From Dolichospermum flos-aquae CCAP 1403/13F (GTDB lineage Bacteria; Cyanobacteriota; Cyanobacteriia; Cyanobacteriales; Nostocaceae): DNA of 64,000 bases. Below, one piece after another: positions 25,164-34,362 of the stretch (position 1 is the first letter of the stretch; each line of letters begins with the position of its first letter). The DNA lies in contig NZ_CP051206.1 in NCBI RefSeq assembly GCF_012516395.1, positions 868,001 through 932,000 of the forward strand. The letters run 5' to 3'. The position numbers were made by a program, and so were the translations under genes. Below the pieces are notes generated by a model that had not been told where the DNA came from, did no database searches, and was given only the letters and a program-made list of their open reading frames with translations.

Positions 25164-26306
25164 ATGGTAATGAAGGTGGAACAGAAAGCATCTAAAGGTT
25201 CAGTCGGTGTCGAAACGTTCCAAGACAGACTCAAACTGCGTTTACCATGTCACTTATTTGGGGGGAAACAAAAGTATCTCACTTTGGGAATGTCAGATAC
25301 ATCAGAAAATCGTAAGCTTGCTGAGGCTAAAGCTAAACAGATAGAATCAGATATTGCATTTGAACGCTTTGACCCGACCTTAGCTAAATATAAACCTCAA
25401 ATTCATTTAACCCTTGTTGCTCCCACAGAAAGTCAACAACTACCAATATTAATTGAGTTATGGGATAAGTACACAACTTATAAGTCTAAAACTTTGAGTA
25501 TAACGACTATTAATAAGGATTTCAAGAAAACTAGAAACCATATTGCCAGTTTACCAACTCATAAGCTTTCAGAAGCGGTAATAATCAGAGATTTCTTGCT
25601 AGAGAAATTAACACCAAATGCAACAAAGCGTGTTTTAACACAATTAAAAGCTTGTTGTGATTGGGCAACAGATTGTGAGTTGATTAGTAATAACCCATTT
25701 ATAGGGATGTCACAGAAGGTAAGAGTAGCTGTGAAAGATGAAGATGAAACAATCAACCCATTTAATAAAGGTGAGCAAGAACAGATTATTGCAGCTTTTG
25801 AGAGGAATATGTACTACAATCACTACACAAATTATGTTAGATTTCTGTTTATGACGGGTTGTAGGACTTCTGAAGCTATAGGGTTAAGTTGGGGTCACAT
25901 CAATAGTAATCTAACGTTAATTACTTTCAGTGAAGCAGTTGTAGAAGGTAATCGTAAAGATACCAAAACTCATAAGAGCCGTAAATTCCCTATTAATCAA
26001 TCACTCAAAGAGTTGTTACTTTCCATTAAACCAAGTAATCCTAATGCAGATACACCAGTCTTTAAAGCTCCCAAGGGCGGTTTAATTGATGCTCATAACT
26101 TCCTTAATCGAGCCTGGAAAACTGTATTATCTGAGTTAAATGTTCCTTACCGTCCCCAGTACCATACACGACATACGTTTATCACAAATTGCTTAGAAAC
26201 TGGTGTGAGTGTGGTACAGGTTGCTAAATGGGTAGGTAATTCACCTGAAATAATTATGAAACATTACGCAGGTACAATAAGACAGGTTCAAGTTCCTGAG
26301 TTTTAA
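25164..26306 (+). CDS. Tyrosine recombinase/integrase
   Basis: This 380-residue protein has an N-terminal arm-binding part (FGGKQKYLTLGM), a core-binding SAM-like domain (ITTINKDFKKTRNHIASLP) and a catalytic domain. Catalytic motifs visible are box I MTGCRTSEAIGLSW (Arg, about residue 235), box II YHTRHTF (Arg), VGNSP where many integrases have LGHSS, and the nucleophile in MKHYAG (about 370). The ribosome-binding site GGAAGGA is 5 bp before the ATG. Its position next to tRNA-Phe is typical of an integrated element, but no cargo or matching att repeat is seen in the window. Confidence 0.88.
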   Translation: MVMKVEQKASKGSVGVETFQDRLKLRLPCHLFGGKQKYLTLGMSDTSENRKLAEAKAKQIESDIAFERFDPTLAKYKPQIHLTLVAPTESQQLPILIELWDKYTTYKSKTLSITTINKDFKKTRNHIASLPTHKLSEAVIIRDFLLEKLTPNATKRVLTQLKACCDWATDCELISNNPFIGMSQKVRVAVKDEDETINPFNKGEQEQIIAAFERNMYYNHYTNYVRFLFMTGCRTSEAIGLSWGHINSNLTLITFSEAVVEGNRKDTKTHKSRKFPINQSLKELLLSIKPSNPNADTPVFKAPKGGLIDAHNFLNRAWKTVLSELNVPYRPQYHTRHTFITNCLETGVSVVQVAKWVGNSPEIIMKHYAGTIRQVQVPEF

Positions 26307-26620
26307 CTGCAATTATCAGACTGCCAATAGTTTACGATCCTACTCATTACTTAATCTGCTACTTGCCACGATGTAATAATGATTCGACTATGAAGATGAA
26401 TGACTATCAGTCATTCCACTCAAAATAGTTAGCATTGATGAAAAATATCACTCAAAAACACACAAAGTCAACAGCCTATTTCCGAGGTGAGTATCGGGAT
26501 ATGTGAAGAAAGTTGTTGAGGAATTGCGCTTTGTAACTATTTTGGATAACTCTGAGGCATATTCCTTTAGACTAGGTTTCCATAGGAATATCAAAACATT
26601 GAAAATGGAGACTAGGACAA
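26307..26620. other. Intergenic region after the integrase
   Basis: The gap is 314 bp. A perfect hairpin GAATGACT-ATC-AGTCATTC at 26398-26416 could end the integrase transcript. Otherwise I see nothing definable. Confidence 0.4.
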
Positions 26621-26941
26621 ATGCCTACGGTAAATTTATGTTGCCATGAGTTTGTAGTTGCTATTTCCTCCGTCGCTTGTATTGTCGGTCTATGGTTACT
26701 CAAGAATCACAATCAAGCTATAGATGATTTTCAAGAAACAGAACAAAGTCTTTTAACAATGAGCTTTGCTTACTGGTTAGTGTATTGCATCGCCTTTGGG
26801 ATGGAAAAAGTATTTTTATTCAATTGGGAAGCTGTAATTATAACTTTGAGAATTACTACAGCTTTGTCATATTTCTTAACATTTTCTTGTATCTTGAGTT
26901 TGCCGTTACATAAATTTGCAGTTCATAAAATTGAAGAATAA
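26621..26941 (+). CDS. Small membrane protein, unknown
   Basis: This 106-residue protein is predicted to have three hydrophobic segments (FVVAISSVACIVGLWLL, SFAYWLVYCIAFGM, TALSYFLTFSCILSLPL) and a charged tail (HKFAVHKIEE). ATG 26621 is preceded by GGAG at about 26606. It may be phage- or element-derived, since it follows the integrase, but I recognise no family. The coding status is probable, not certain. Confidence 0.5.
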   Translation: MPTVNLCCHEFVVAISSVACIVGLWLLKNHNQAIDDFQETEQSLLTMSFAYWLVYCIAFGMEKVFLFNWEAVIITLRITTALSYFLTFSCILSLPLHKFAVHKIEE

Positions 26942-26999
26942 TCAAAAGTCAAGGTTAGAACTATATTTAGCTCCAACCTTGCTATTGTAAATTCATAAT

Positions 27000-27317
27000 T
27001 TAGGCAATTCTCATAGCAATAGCGATAGCGAAGCGCTCCGTAGGAATCGCACCTTCGAGTTGTTCCTGGAGTAAAGTTGTGAGGATAAATACCTCTTGCA
27101 CAGTTTTGCCTTGACGAGCAATGATTTTATAACCACCGCGAATGGGTACAGACACACGCAACTGCATTTTTGGTGCATGACCTCTAGCTCTACCAATCAC
27201 CGCAGGTGTCACCGTCCCAATACCATCCTCTCGACACAAACGTTCTAAAATAGGAATTAGACCGGGAATATGGGTAGAGTGATTCCAAACTAGCCTACCA
27301 TCGGTGGGTTTAGACAT
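27000..27317 (-). CDS. DUF2103 protein with repeat-derived C-terminus
   Basis: This 105-residue protein matches DUF2103 (predicted metal-binding): GRLVWNHSTHIPGLIPILER near the N-terminus with the two histidines, then TVTPAVIGRARGHAPKMQLR and VPIRGGYKIIARQGKTVQEV. The last 17 or so residues (AIPTERFAIAIAMRIA) are encoded by an interspersed cyanobacterial repeat (27019-27050, CTACGGAGCGCTTCGCTATC on the coding strand). The gene follows clpS by 5 bp and is surely co-transcribed with it. Confidence 0.8.
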   Translation of the reverse strand: MSKPTDGRLVWNHSTHIPGLIPILERLCREDGIGTVTPAVIGRARGHAPKMQLRVSVPIRGGYKIIARQGKTVQEVFILTTLLQEQLEGAIPTERFAIAIAMRIA

Positions 27318-27322
27318 AATGA

Positions 27323-27685
27323 TTAGGCTGCTTCCAGGGGAGCCATTGTCAACCCAGCCCGACGGAGTTGTTGGTGGTATAATTCCGCTTGTTCTTGGGG
27401 TCCTGTCCAGACAATTGCTTGTCCTTCATGGTGGACTTGATTAGTGAGATCCCAAGCGAGATCCCCCGACATTCCCGGAATATACTTCATTAAACACTCA
27501 GCTACGTGCTGGAAAGTATTGAAATCATCATTCAATACAATTACCTTGTAATTAGGATAGGTTTTCCGAGTCACTTGATTAACTCGGTCAGGTGTCACAG
27601 TCGGTGCTGAAACCATACTGTACACATCTGCAAGTCTTGTCACCATAGAAAAATCAGCCAAAAATGACGTTGTACAAACTGACAT
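27323..27685 (-). CDS. clpS: ClpS, ATP-dependent Clp protease adaptor
   Basis: ClpS delivers N-degron substrates to ClpAP/ClpCP. The conserved core is intact: YPNYKVIVLNDDFNTFQHVA (about residues 44-63), CLMKYIPGMS, and AWDLTNQVHHEGQAIVWTG, then EQAELYHQQLRRAGL. As drawn it has 120 residues; starting at the internal ATG (27616, MVSAPTVTPD) gives 97, nearer the family norm. No clear ribosome-binding site decides between them. It is the first gene of a two-gene operon with DUF2103. Confidence 0.93.
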   Translation of the reverse strand: MSVCTTSFLADFSMVTRLADVYSMVSAPTVTPDRVNQVTRKTYPNYKVIVLNDDFNTFQHVAECLMKYIPGMSGDLAWDLTNQVHHEGQAIVWTGPQEQAELYHQQLRRAGLTMAPLEAA

Positions 27686-27864
27686 TACAAATAACTAGTT
27701 TAATCCATTGCTGACTGAGTTAGTAGTCAGACACAAGCCGATAATGTGTAAAAATATTAATTTATATCTATGAAGTAATTGACATTTTACCTTTTAAGAA
27801 CTTCCTATATGAGATATAGAATACAATTGAACTAAGAACATATAAACCTATAATAGGTGCGAAA

Positions 27865-28302
27865 ATGAACACCTTTCTCCTCTATACAAGCGACTTTCAT
27901 GCTTGGACTCAAGAACAGGTTAATTTACTCAAAACTCAACAATGGGATACATTAGATACTGTCAACCTAATTGAAGAATTAGAAACCTTGGGAAGAAAAG
28001 AAAGACAAGAATTTAGAAATAGATTAGCTGTGTTACTAGGACATTTATTAAAATGGCAATTTCAAGCACAAAAACGGAGTAGTAGTTGGTTGAGTACAAT
28101 TCGAGAACAACGGATTCAAATCAAACTACTTTTACAAGATAGTCCCAGTTTAAAACTTTATTTAGAAGAAGTATTTCTCACCGCTTACGAATTAGGTTTA
28201 GCATTGGCAATGAGAGAAACCCAATTAGGTCAACAGGTATTTCCCGAAATATGTCCTTACACTTGTGAACAAACCCTCAATTCTGAATTTCTACCAGATT
28301 AA
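27865..28302 (+). CDS. DUF29 family protein
   Basis: This 145-residue soluble helical protein has the DUF29 signatures: DFHAWTQEQVNLLKTQQWD at the N-terminus (residues about 10-28), NLIEELETLGRKERQEFRNR, then LLGHLLKWQFQ and SSSWLSTIREQRIQI. The family is abundant in cyanobacteria, with no established function. It is convergent with the following oxidoreductase gene across a palindromic terminator. Confidence 0.85.
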   Translation: MNTFLLYTSDFHAWTQEQVNLLKTQQWDTLDTVNLIEELETLGRKERQEFRNRLAVLLGHLLKWQFQAQKRSSSWLSTIREQRIQIKLLLQDSPSLKLYLEEVFLTAYELGLALAMRETQLGQQVFPEICPYTCEQTLNSEFLPD

Positions 28303-28311
28303 GCTTTATTT

Positions 28312-28344
28312 AGATACCCGACTTCTTGGAGAAGTCGGGTATCT
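28312..28344. terminator. 33-nt palindrome, copy 3
   Basis: AGATACCCGACTTCTT and its complement around one base. It fills most of the 47-bp gap between two convergent genes (9 bp and 5 bp from their stops), ideal for a bidirectional terminator, with TTTT on the plus side. Confidence 0.75.
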
Positions 28345-28349
28345 TTTAC

Positions 28350-30374
28350 CTACCACCAATCGTCCCAATTTTCGTTAAAAATAGAAGTATCAGGAAAAGC
28401 CGTAGGATTCCCATTTGCTTCCAACAGCTTTCTTAGAATTTGTAATTGTGGTTCTTGTTTAGGTAAATTATCAACCAATTGATAGGGTGCAATTCCTTGT
28501 TTGAGTGCAAAACTAGCCACAGTTCCCGCAGCAGCGCCAGAAGACCATTCAAAGGAATGAACTCGATAAGCAGCAGCCGCAATATGACTTGTAGCAATAC
28601 TTTTTCCTCCTACCAATAAATTATCAATTTTTTGGGGAATCATTGCCCGTAGGGCAATTTGGAAAGGATAAGCTTGTCCTGCACCGCGTCTTTCTCCAGC
28701 ACGTTCCTTATTACCAGGTGCTTCTACTGGACTTTTTGCCATACATGGATGAAAATCTATGGCATAATGACCAATACCCACAGCATCAGGGTAAATTGTG
28801 GAACGAGTTCTTCGCATAGCTTTTTCTGGGGAAATTCCCCCCCTAATTACAGATGTTGCTTCCAAACCTGATACAGTTGCTTTTAAACTGCGATACATAT
28901 TTGCTGGCAGAGTTTTCTGATAATATTGATCATTATAATTACGACGAGAAATATCAACTTCCCAAATGCCAAAACCCTCTGGTTGTCCCCAACTAGGACG
29001 GCCAATAATCCGTCTTCCTTCTCTCATGTAGGGGTATTTAGATAACCCATGAACTGTCCCCATTGGCGAATCTAAACCTGTTAAGAAACGGATATTTGTT
29101 TGCGGTTGTTTCACACCATTACCTAGTTGAGAATCTGTAGTTCCTGCATATAACCAATAAAAAAAAGAAAATGCCTTTTCTTCAGCTTTACGCAGGGTTT
29201 CTGTGCGTAGTCCTCCTTGCCAACCTCCAGGTTTTAGCTGTCCAGAATTTTCTAATTGTTGACGAGTATAAATGAGATTATCTGCGGCTGTTCCCGGACG
29301 GTAATCATTTCCCCAAGTCCAGTTTTGCATGGAAATATCCCCTGGTGTGGGTGCAGTAAACTTCACCCCATTAAATGTAGTTGGTTGTCCTTTTTGGGGA
29401 CTCCAAATTCGCCGATAGGTAAAGACTAAATCAAAGTTTGCTAATCGTTTTAATTCATAACTAAAATATGGTGAATATTGTAAATAAAATGGGGGCATTG
29501 TTTGTTGCTGCGCTGCTTTTGTTGCCTCCATTGCAAAGGTATAAGTGAAACCTTGGGTACAGTAAGGATCATTTGTAGTGCTAGAAGATGAAGGTTCAAG
29601 ATAGGAACGGGCATCAATTCCTAGACGATAGGGAACATCTGCTAAAGCGATAATTTCCCCGGTTTCACTTGCGTCTATAATGTACCATTTTCCTGGGTTA
29701 TTTTGAGATTGTTTGGGGAGAAACTGAATAATAGTTTTACTCAAACGAGATGAGTTTTTATAACTATAAGCATCTTCAATGGTTTGAGATAAGGTATTAG
29801 TATTTAGAGGTGGTTGATTTTTTGCTGGTTGATGTTGAATTGCTATGGCGTTATTAATAATTTTGCCATCTTTGCTAATTTGTAGATCTTTAATTACCGT
29901 ATTGGGAAACCATTGTAATTTTCCTTTACCTTTTTTTTGGGCATCTTTGAGCATTTGTGTCATGATATTGTGGGCATCACGAGGCAGAAAGCAGGAGTCA
30001 CTCACCCAACAATCACCAGGGTTAAGTTTGCCATATTTGCGTTCAATACGGTTTCTTAATTCGGAATAACCGCGAGAATAGAATTGTTTATCTCGTTGAG
30101 TTGGTCTTTCGTCTAATGCAGATGTTCCTTGAGCAGAAATTTGTCCCCCTAACCAGTCGGTTATTTCTGTTAAACAAACTGTGCGTCCTGCAAGTAAACC
30201 TTCATAAGCTGTAGCGACTCCTGAGAGTCCACCACCCACAACGAGAAGCTCACAGTTAACGATTTTATCTGGGATACGTGGAGGGGTAGCGGTGACGGCA
30301 TAAGGGATGAGAACGGTGGTAAATAGGCTGAAGCTGATGAACGTTTGCAAACGTTTTTTGTATCTACGGTTCAT
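28350..30374 (-). CDS. Exported FAD-dependent oxidoreductase
   Basis: This 674-residue protein begins with a signal peptide (RYKKRLQTFISFSLFTTVLI to VTATPP). The mature part starts with a Rossmann dinucleotide motif CELLVVGGGLSGVATAYEG (about 42-60) and belongs to the FAD-dependent oxidoreductase family of pfam12831 type. Near the C-terminus, DNLLVGGKSIATSHIAAAAY and SGAAAGTVASFAL complete the FAD site. The substrate is unknown. It lies 102 bp after the CruA-like flavoprotein gene on the same strand, so the two may form a unit, though this one is secreted and the other is not. Confidence 0.8.
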   Translation of the reverse strand: MNRRYKKRLQTFISFSLFTTVLIPYAVTATPPRIPDKIVNCELLVVGGGLSGVATAYEGLLAGRTVCLTEITDWLGGQISAQGTSALDERPTQRDKQFYSRGYSELRNRIERKYGKLNPGDCWVSDSCFLPRDAHNIMTQMLKDAQKKGKGKLQWFPNTVIKDLQISKDGKIINNAIAIQHQPAKNQPPLNTNTLSQTIEDAYSYKNSSRLSKTIIQFLPKQSQNNPGKWYIIDASETGEIIALADVPYRLGIDARSYLEPSSSSTTNDPYCTQGFTYTFAMEATKAAQQQTMPPFYLQYSPYFSYELKRLANFDLVFTYRRIWSPQKGQPTTFNGVKFTAPTPGDISMQNWTWGNDYRPGTAADNLIYTRQQLENSGQLKPGGWQGGLRTETLRKAEEKAFSFFYWLYAGTTDSQLGNGVKQPQTNIRFLTGLDSPMGTVHGLSKYPYMREGRRIIGRPSWGQPEGFGIWEVDISRRNYNDQYYQKTLPANMYRSLKATVSGLEATSVIRGGISPEKAMRRTRSTIYPDAVGIGHYAIDFHPCMAKSPVEAPGNKERAGERRGAGQAYPFQIALRAMIPQKIDNLLVGGKSIATSHIAAAAYRVHSFEWSSGAAAGTVASFALKQGIAPYQLVDNLPKQEPQLQILRKLLEANGNPTAFPDTSIFNENWDDWW

Positions 30375-30476
30375 AGAAGAGGGATAGAGTGGAGTTGAAA
30401 CCGAATAAGTTATGAAATTAAGGATTTTAGAAGTTTTAGGACTCCAAAATCCCCAATTCCTTGATAATATATGAAA

Positions 30477-32552
30477 CTAACGCAATGCCGGCGGTAATCG
30501 TGGTCTACCTGTAGTAATTGCATAGTTAATTACTAACAATTGTAACCATAATCCTGGAAAGCGATTTTCTAACCAAGATTGATTCCATTTCAAAAATTGC
30601 GGCAACCATATTCCCAAAATAACACTGATGAAAGCATGACGAGCAAAGCTGACATAATTCCCAACCCAACGGCATAAATCTCGCCAACCAGCTAATTGCC
30701 AAATCCACAATAATAAAGCCGGATTTTTCATAGCTGCTTTCAAAGCTAGACGGTTAAAAGTGAACCAATCACAACGGTCTTTAATGAAATTATCAGTTAC
30801 TTCTGGGGTTTCATCTGTTAATAAGCCAAAGAAAGTATTCAGCATCGAATTTATCATTTGGGGGGCGATAAATCTGCCCGTGGGAACCATCATTCCCTTA
30901 GAAAACAACCACATTACAGCCACATTGCTTTGGTAAGCTCGAATTTTATTTAAGTGCTGCTGACTCAATAAATCATGTTTAAGGGCAATATTTAACAGAG
31001 TAGTTAATCGGTCTAAATTGCGGACTAAAGAACCAAAACCAGTAAAAACTAGCGGAGATTGCAAAGAAGCAGCATCACCAATGGCAATTAATCTATCAAC
31101 TGCAATTGTGCGATCGCTACTATCTGCGCTAAAATGTCCTGGGATATAGCCAAAAGTTGGTTTCCTCCAGACTAATTTATCTAGATCACAACGCCGATAT
31201 TCTGGCAAAATTGTGAAAAAGTCCTCATACATTTCCAACAAAGAACCAGGATTCTCTTCATTTACCTCATGATAGTGAAATAGGTAAATTGTTAATTCTT
31301 CACCAACACCAGGAAACAACTCCCAAATTAACTGTCTACCTCTCGAAATATCCCCATGACTGTAAAGAACATCCCCATATTCAGAATCCCAAACCCCAGG
31401 CTCAAAGCCCTTTTCAATCACTGCTCCCACCGTTGGACACACACTATCAAAAGCCCGACCACCATTTAATTGCCAAGCAATTGGTGAAGCCGTTCCCATT
31501 GCGTCTATCAATAAACGTCCACTCACCTGCTGTTCATTACCAGTAGGCAAATGTTTGACGTTAATCGTAACTTGTGTAGGACTAATATTCACTTGGGAAA
31601 ACTCAGTTTCATCCCAAATATCACCACCGGCAGCTTGAAGTTTTTGCCCACATAATGCCAGTAACCTTTCTGAATCTAAAGCTATATTTAGGACTGTGGG
31701 AGTATGGAGAACAGAGGATTTCAAATTAGAGGGATTATTACCATCAAAAAACTTATTAAAACCGTCTTTATATTCCCTAGAAATAATTTCTGCTAATTCA
31801 GCATTGGTGAGCAAACCCAAATTTATTAAACTTTGGATTTCATCACGGGAAATATTCCATTCTCGGTTCATTTTACCAAAAGGTAATCTTTCCACCAACA
31901 GCACCTTATAGCCCAATTTAGCCATGACTGCGGCATGAATTGACCCCAAAGCACCACCAATATAAATGAGGTCATACTGAGGACTAGCAGCAGGGGAGAG
32001 GATAGGTGATATTTCCTGACTATTCCCTTGATAAAATACTACTTGACGAGGCTTTTGAGGATTTCTTACCCCTTCTCGCCACCTTTGCTCCCACCAGTAA
32101 GCGCGCTTGAGGTCATATTCTCCATTAGGCATTTTCTGAAAATACTTGACAGTTAGAGGATAATAGGGTTCTAACTCTGCGAAAATTGATTTTTGGGGAT
32201 CAATGACAGGTGGTTCTGGGTAGCAATTGGGAAAGCGACTTCTAATTTTCCGCGTTAGAGATTGGAGAATGCGTCTCTCCTGGGGAAAAGGTTTATCTCC
32301 CCAACGGAATACTTTTAGGTAAGTTGTCCGCTGCACCGACCACACAAATACAGATAGTTCTACGCTATTGGCAATGGTACTTTTAGCCGCACTTCCCAGC
32401 CGAAACCCATCTGGGGTGATGAATTTTTGACTATTTTCGACAACGAAATCTGTTTGTAGCCATTTGCTGACGGATACTGTATCGGGTGTAGGAATTTCTA
32501 AATAAAGAAGTTCTTGCATATTGTTCTGATATCTCATAACGAATCTACTCAC
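30477..32552 (-). CDS. Lycopene cyclase CruA/CruP-family flavoprotein
   Basis: This 691-residue protein has a cyanobacteria-specific N-terminal region of about 190 residues, then an FAD-binding motif YDLIYIGGALGSIHAAVMAK and VLLVERLPFG (about 193-222). It has the CruA/CruP-typical NREWNISRDEIQSL (about 227-240). Further FAD elements are RLIAIGDAASLQSPLVFTGF and GSLVRNL. The C-terminus carries hydrophobic segments suggesting membrane association. CruA converts lycopene to gamma/beta-carotene; CruP is a paralogue of less certain role, and I cannot tell which this is. An internal ATG at codon 12 is an alternative start. Confidence 0.7.
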   Translation of the reverse strand: MSRFVMRYQNNMQELLYLEIPTPDTVSVSKWLQTDFVVENSQKFITPDGFRLGSAAKSTIANSVELSVFVWSVQRTTYLKVFRWGDKPFPQERRILQSLTRKIRSRFPNCYPEPPVIDPQKSIFAELEPYYPLTVKYFQKMPNGEYDLKRAYWWEQRWREGVRNPQKPRQVVFYQGNSQEISPILSPAASPQYDLIYIGGALGSIHAAVMAKLGYKVLLVERLPFGKMNREWNISRDEIQSLINLGLLTNAELAEIISREYKDGFNKFFDGNNPSNLKSSVLHTPTVLNIALDSERLLALCGQKLQAAGGDIWDETEFSQVNISPTQVTINVKHLPTGNEQQVSGRLLIDAMGTASPIAWQLNGGRAFDSVCPTVGAVIEKGFEPGVWDSEYGDVLYSHGDISRGRQLIWELFPGVGEELTIYLFHYHEVNEENPGSLLEMYEDFFTILPEYRRCDLDKLVWRKPTFGYIPGHFSADSSDRTIAVDRLIAIGDAASLQSPLVFTGFGSLVRNLDRLTTLLNIALKHDLLSQQHLNKIRAYQSNVAVMWLFSKGMMVPTGRFIAPQMINSMLNTFFGLLTDETPEVTDNFIKDRCDWFTFNRLALKAAMKNPALLLWIWQLAGWRDLCRWVGNYVSFARHAFISVILGIWLPQFLKWNQSWLENRFPGLWLQLLVINYAITTGRPRLPPALR

Positions 32553-32681
32553 TCAGACAGATTAAAAAAAGGCAGAAACTAGGTTAGACTCTGCGCTAAT
32601 TAACTTCATAAAGATTCCATAAAGAATTTTAATGATTTATCAATTTTATTGTTCATGTTGTAAATTTCCTAAACCCATGCC

Positions 32682-32915
32682 ATGAATTATCCTATCCCAG
32701 ACAGTCCCCAAGAAATATCTGCATTAAGAAAACAGCCAGTTGATGAAGAATTAGTGGCTGCGGTAATTGCTGGTGTAATTAGAGTAGTTCGCTCTCAGGG
32801 TCAGTCTTTAGATCAATTAACTACCCAGGTATTAGCGGATGATAAAATGTTAGATAGACAACAAAGGTGCTGGTTAAGTCAGTTGGTTGCCCAAGCATGG
32901 GAAAATTTTCCTTAA
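32682..32915 (+). CDS. Small conserved-looking protein, unknown
   Basis: This 77-residue soluble helical protein (ELVAAVIAGVIRVVRSQGQS and CWLSQLVAQAWENFP) has no motif known to me. It is divergent from the CruA-like gene across 129 bp and ends against a GUN4 remnant on the opposite strand (4-bp overlap). Codon use and composition resemble neighbouring genes, and the frame is bounded by reasonable signals, so it is probably real. Confidence 0.6.
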   Translation: MNYPIPDSPQEISALRKQPVDEELVAAVIAGVIRVVRSQGQSLDQLTTQVLADDKMLDRQQRCWLSQLVAQAWENFP

Positions 32916-33208
32916 TGCGCTGATGATATACAAGTATGTAGACGAGAGAAGACTTCCACCCACCCCTGTCCACTGCCCAAACCGCCTAAACCTAAGAGAA
33001 ACCAACCCTCATATCCAAATGCTACAGGGATGTGTGCTTTAAGGTCTTGTTTAGTTGCTGTTTTGTCAAAACTAATATTTGTATAATACAACCACTTTCC
33101 GTCTTTCCTCCATCCTACTGTGTCGCATAAGGACTGCCAAACTTTATCGTCGTACTTTTTCGTTCCCCCCAAACTTTGATAAATCTTTTTTTGGACTGAA
33201 AAACCAAG
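32912..33208 (-). pseudogene. GUN4-domain protein, C-terminal fragment
   Basis: From 33208 the open frame reads LGFSVQKKIYQSLGGTKKYD, then WQSLCDTVGWRKDGKWLYYT, with no initiator and a TAA just before. This matches the second half of GUN4 domains (FGFSVQ..I...). The N-terminal half, which holds most of the porphyrin-binding face, is missing. A TTG at 33172 could start a shorter product, but this looks like the remains of one of the multi-domain GUN4 proteins common in this group. An intact GUN4 gene is at 54021. Confidence 0.7.
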
Positions 33209-34362
33209 TTATCCATTACTGTAAATAGGTCAAAATTGTGTAAAGAAAAGTAAAATCTCCAAAAACTTCTTCACTCTTGCATGAGTGCCTCTTGCCTCTT
33301 CACAACGATAATTTTTAACGCCGACCTACTTATTTAACCCACAAATTATCAATAGTACACAAGTCTTCACAGGGAAAATTATTAATACTCCTAGTATCTA
33401 AATAACCCAACAAATGCGTCGGGTTGCGCTGTCGCTTAACCCGACCTACAAAAAATGGACAAGGTATTGAACGATAAATAGGGATTTCTTGGTTTACACA
33501 TTAAAACGGTATTTTGTCAATAAGATTTAGATGCGTTTCCCCTGCTTCACTATCACTCCACATTCAGATATAATTTATGCTGTAATCTAAAATTAATATT
33601 GCAAAAACTACCTAAAGTTATGAAACAAAGGTTATAGAACTTATGTACTGTACAAATTAACCATCATGTGTATGAATGATATTTGGTCGTTTCAGGCTTT
33701 GCGGATGAAGTCTAGATAAATAGCGATAGCGAAGCGCTGCTGCAAGCAGTTCGCTAAAAAATCATCAAAAAATCGGGTTTAAATCCCTGAAAGTCATACC
33801 CCCTATTTGGTATTTCCTGTCAATGCCTAAGTCCTAGGTTATTTAAAGAAGTCCAGATAGGGTTGACGCAAACTGTAACTTTAGTTTTCTTTAATTTTTT
33901 CTTAACTATCAATTATTTATTTCTTAAACAATCTGGGATAAATTTGCTCTGTAGTCAAAGCTTTAGAGGTTGTTTGAAAAGTATTATATGAAACCCATAA
34001 TCTCCAAAAACCTAACCCCCCTTCCCCCCTTCCCTACAAGGGAATGGGGTTTTTAAAGCCTCTCCCCTGGTAGGGGAGAGGTTTGGAGAGGGGTCTGTTT
34101 ACACATTAAAAACTTTTAAAACATCCTCTTAGTCATTCTTTTTAAATCTCAAGAAAACTAAAATCCTCCTAGGGGAATAAGCAACAGCAAATCTCTAATT
34201 GCAAAAATGGAAACATTCAAATGCAATAATTTTAATAACAATGATAAACTTTTGTAGAAACTTTCCTTTGAAGATTTCCCATGAGTTTATTAGCGTTCTT
34301 TAATAAAAATAAGTAAACAAATTTAAACCAGTATCTACTAATTTTTGAACAGGAGCATGACA
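33209..34362. other. 1.15-kb gene-free region with several repeats
   Basis: Contains a GTCGGGTT/AACCCGAC hairpin repeat (33418-33445), a TAGCGA...TCGCTA repeat (33721-33755) sharing GCGATAGCGAAGCGCT with the one inside DUF2103, and the second 165-bp MITE (33965-34129). The remaining sequence is AT-rich leader of the Calx-beta gene. No RNA gene was recognised. Confidence 0.6.
33965..34129. mobile_element. 165-bp MITE, copy 2 (inverted relative to copy 1)
   Basis: Termini AGAGGTTGTTTGAAAAGT (33965-33982) and the complementary end at 34112-34129. Same length as copy 1 (2036-2200), whose reverse complement it follows closely, including AAACCCATAATCTCCAAAAA and the GGGGAGAGG hairpin. Confidence 0.75.

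Noticed and set aside
28350-30374. Naming the exported flavoprotein as a specific dehydrogenase or carotenoid enzyme
   Set aside because: Only generic FAD-binding motifs are visible; no substrate-specific signature was recognised.
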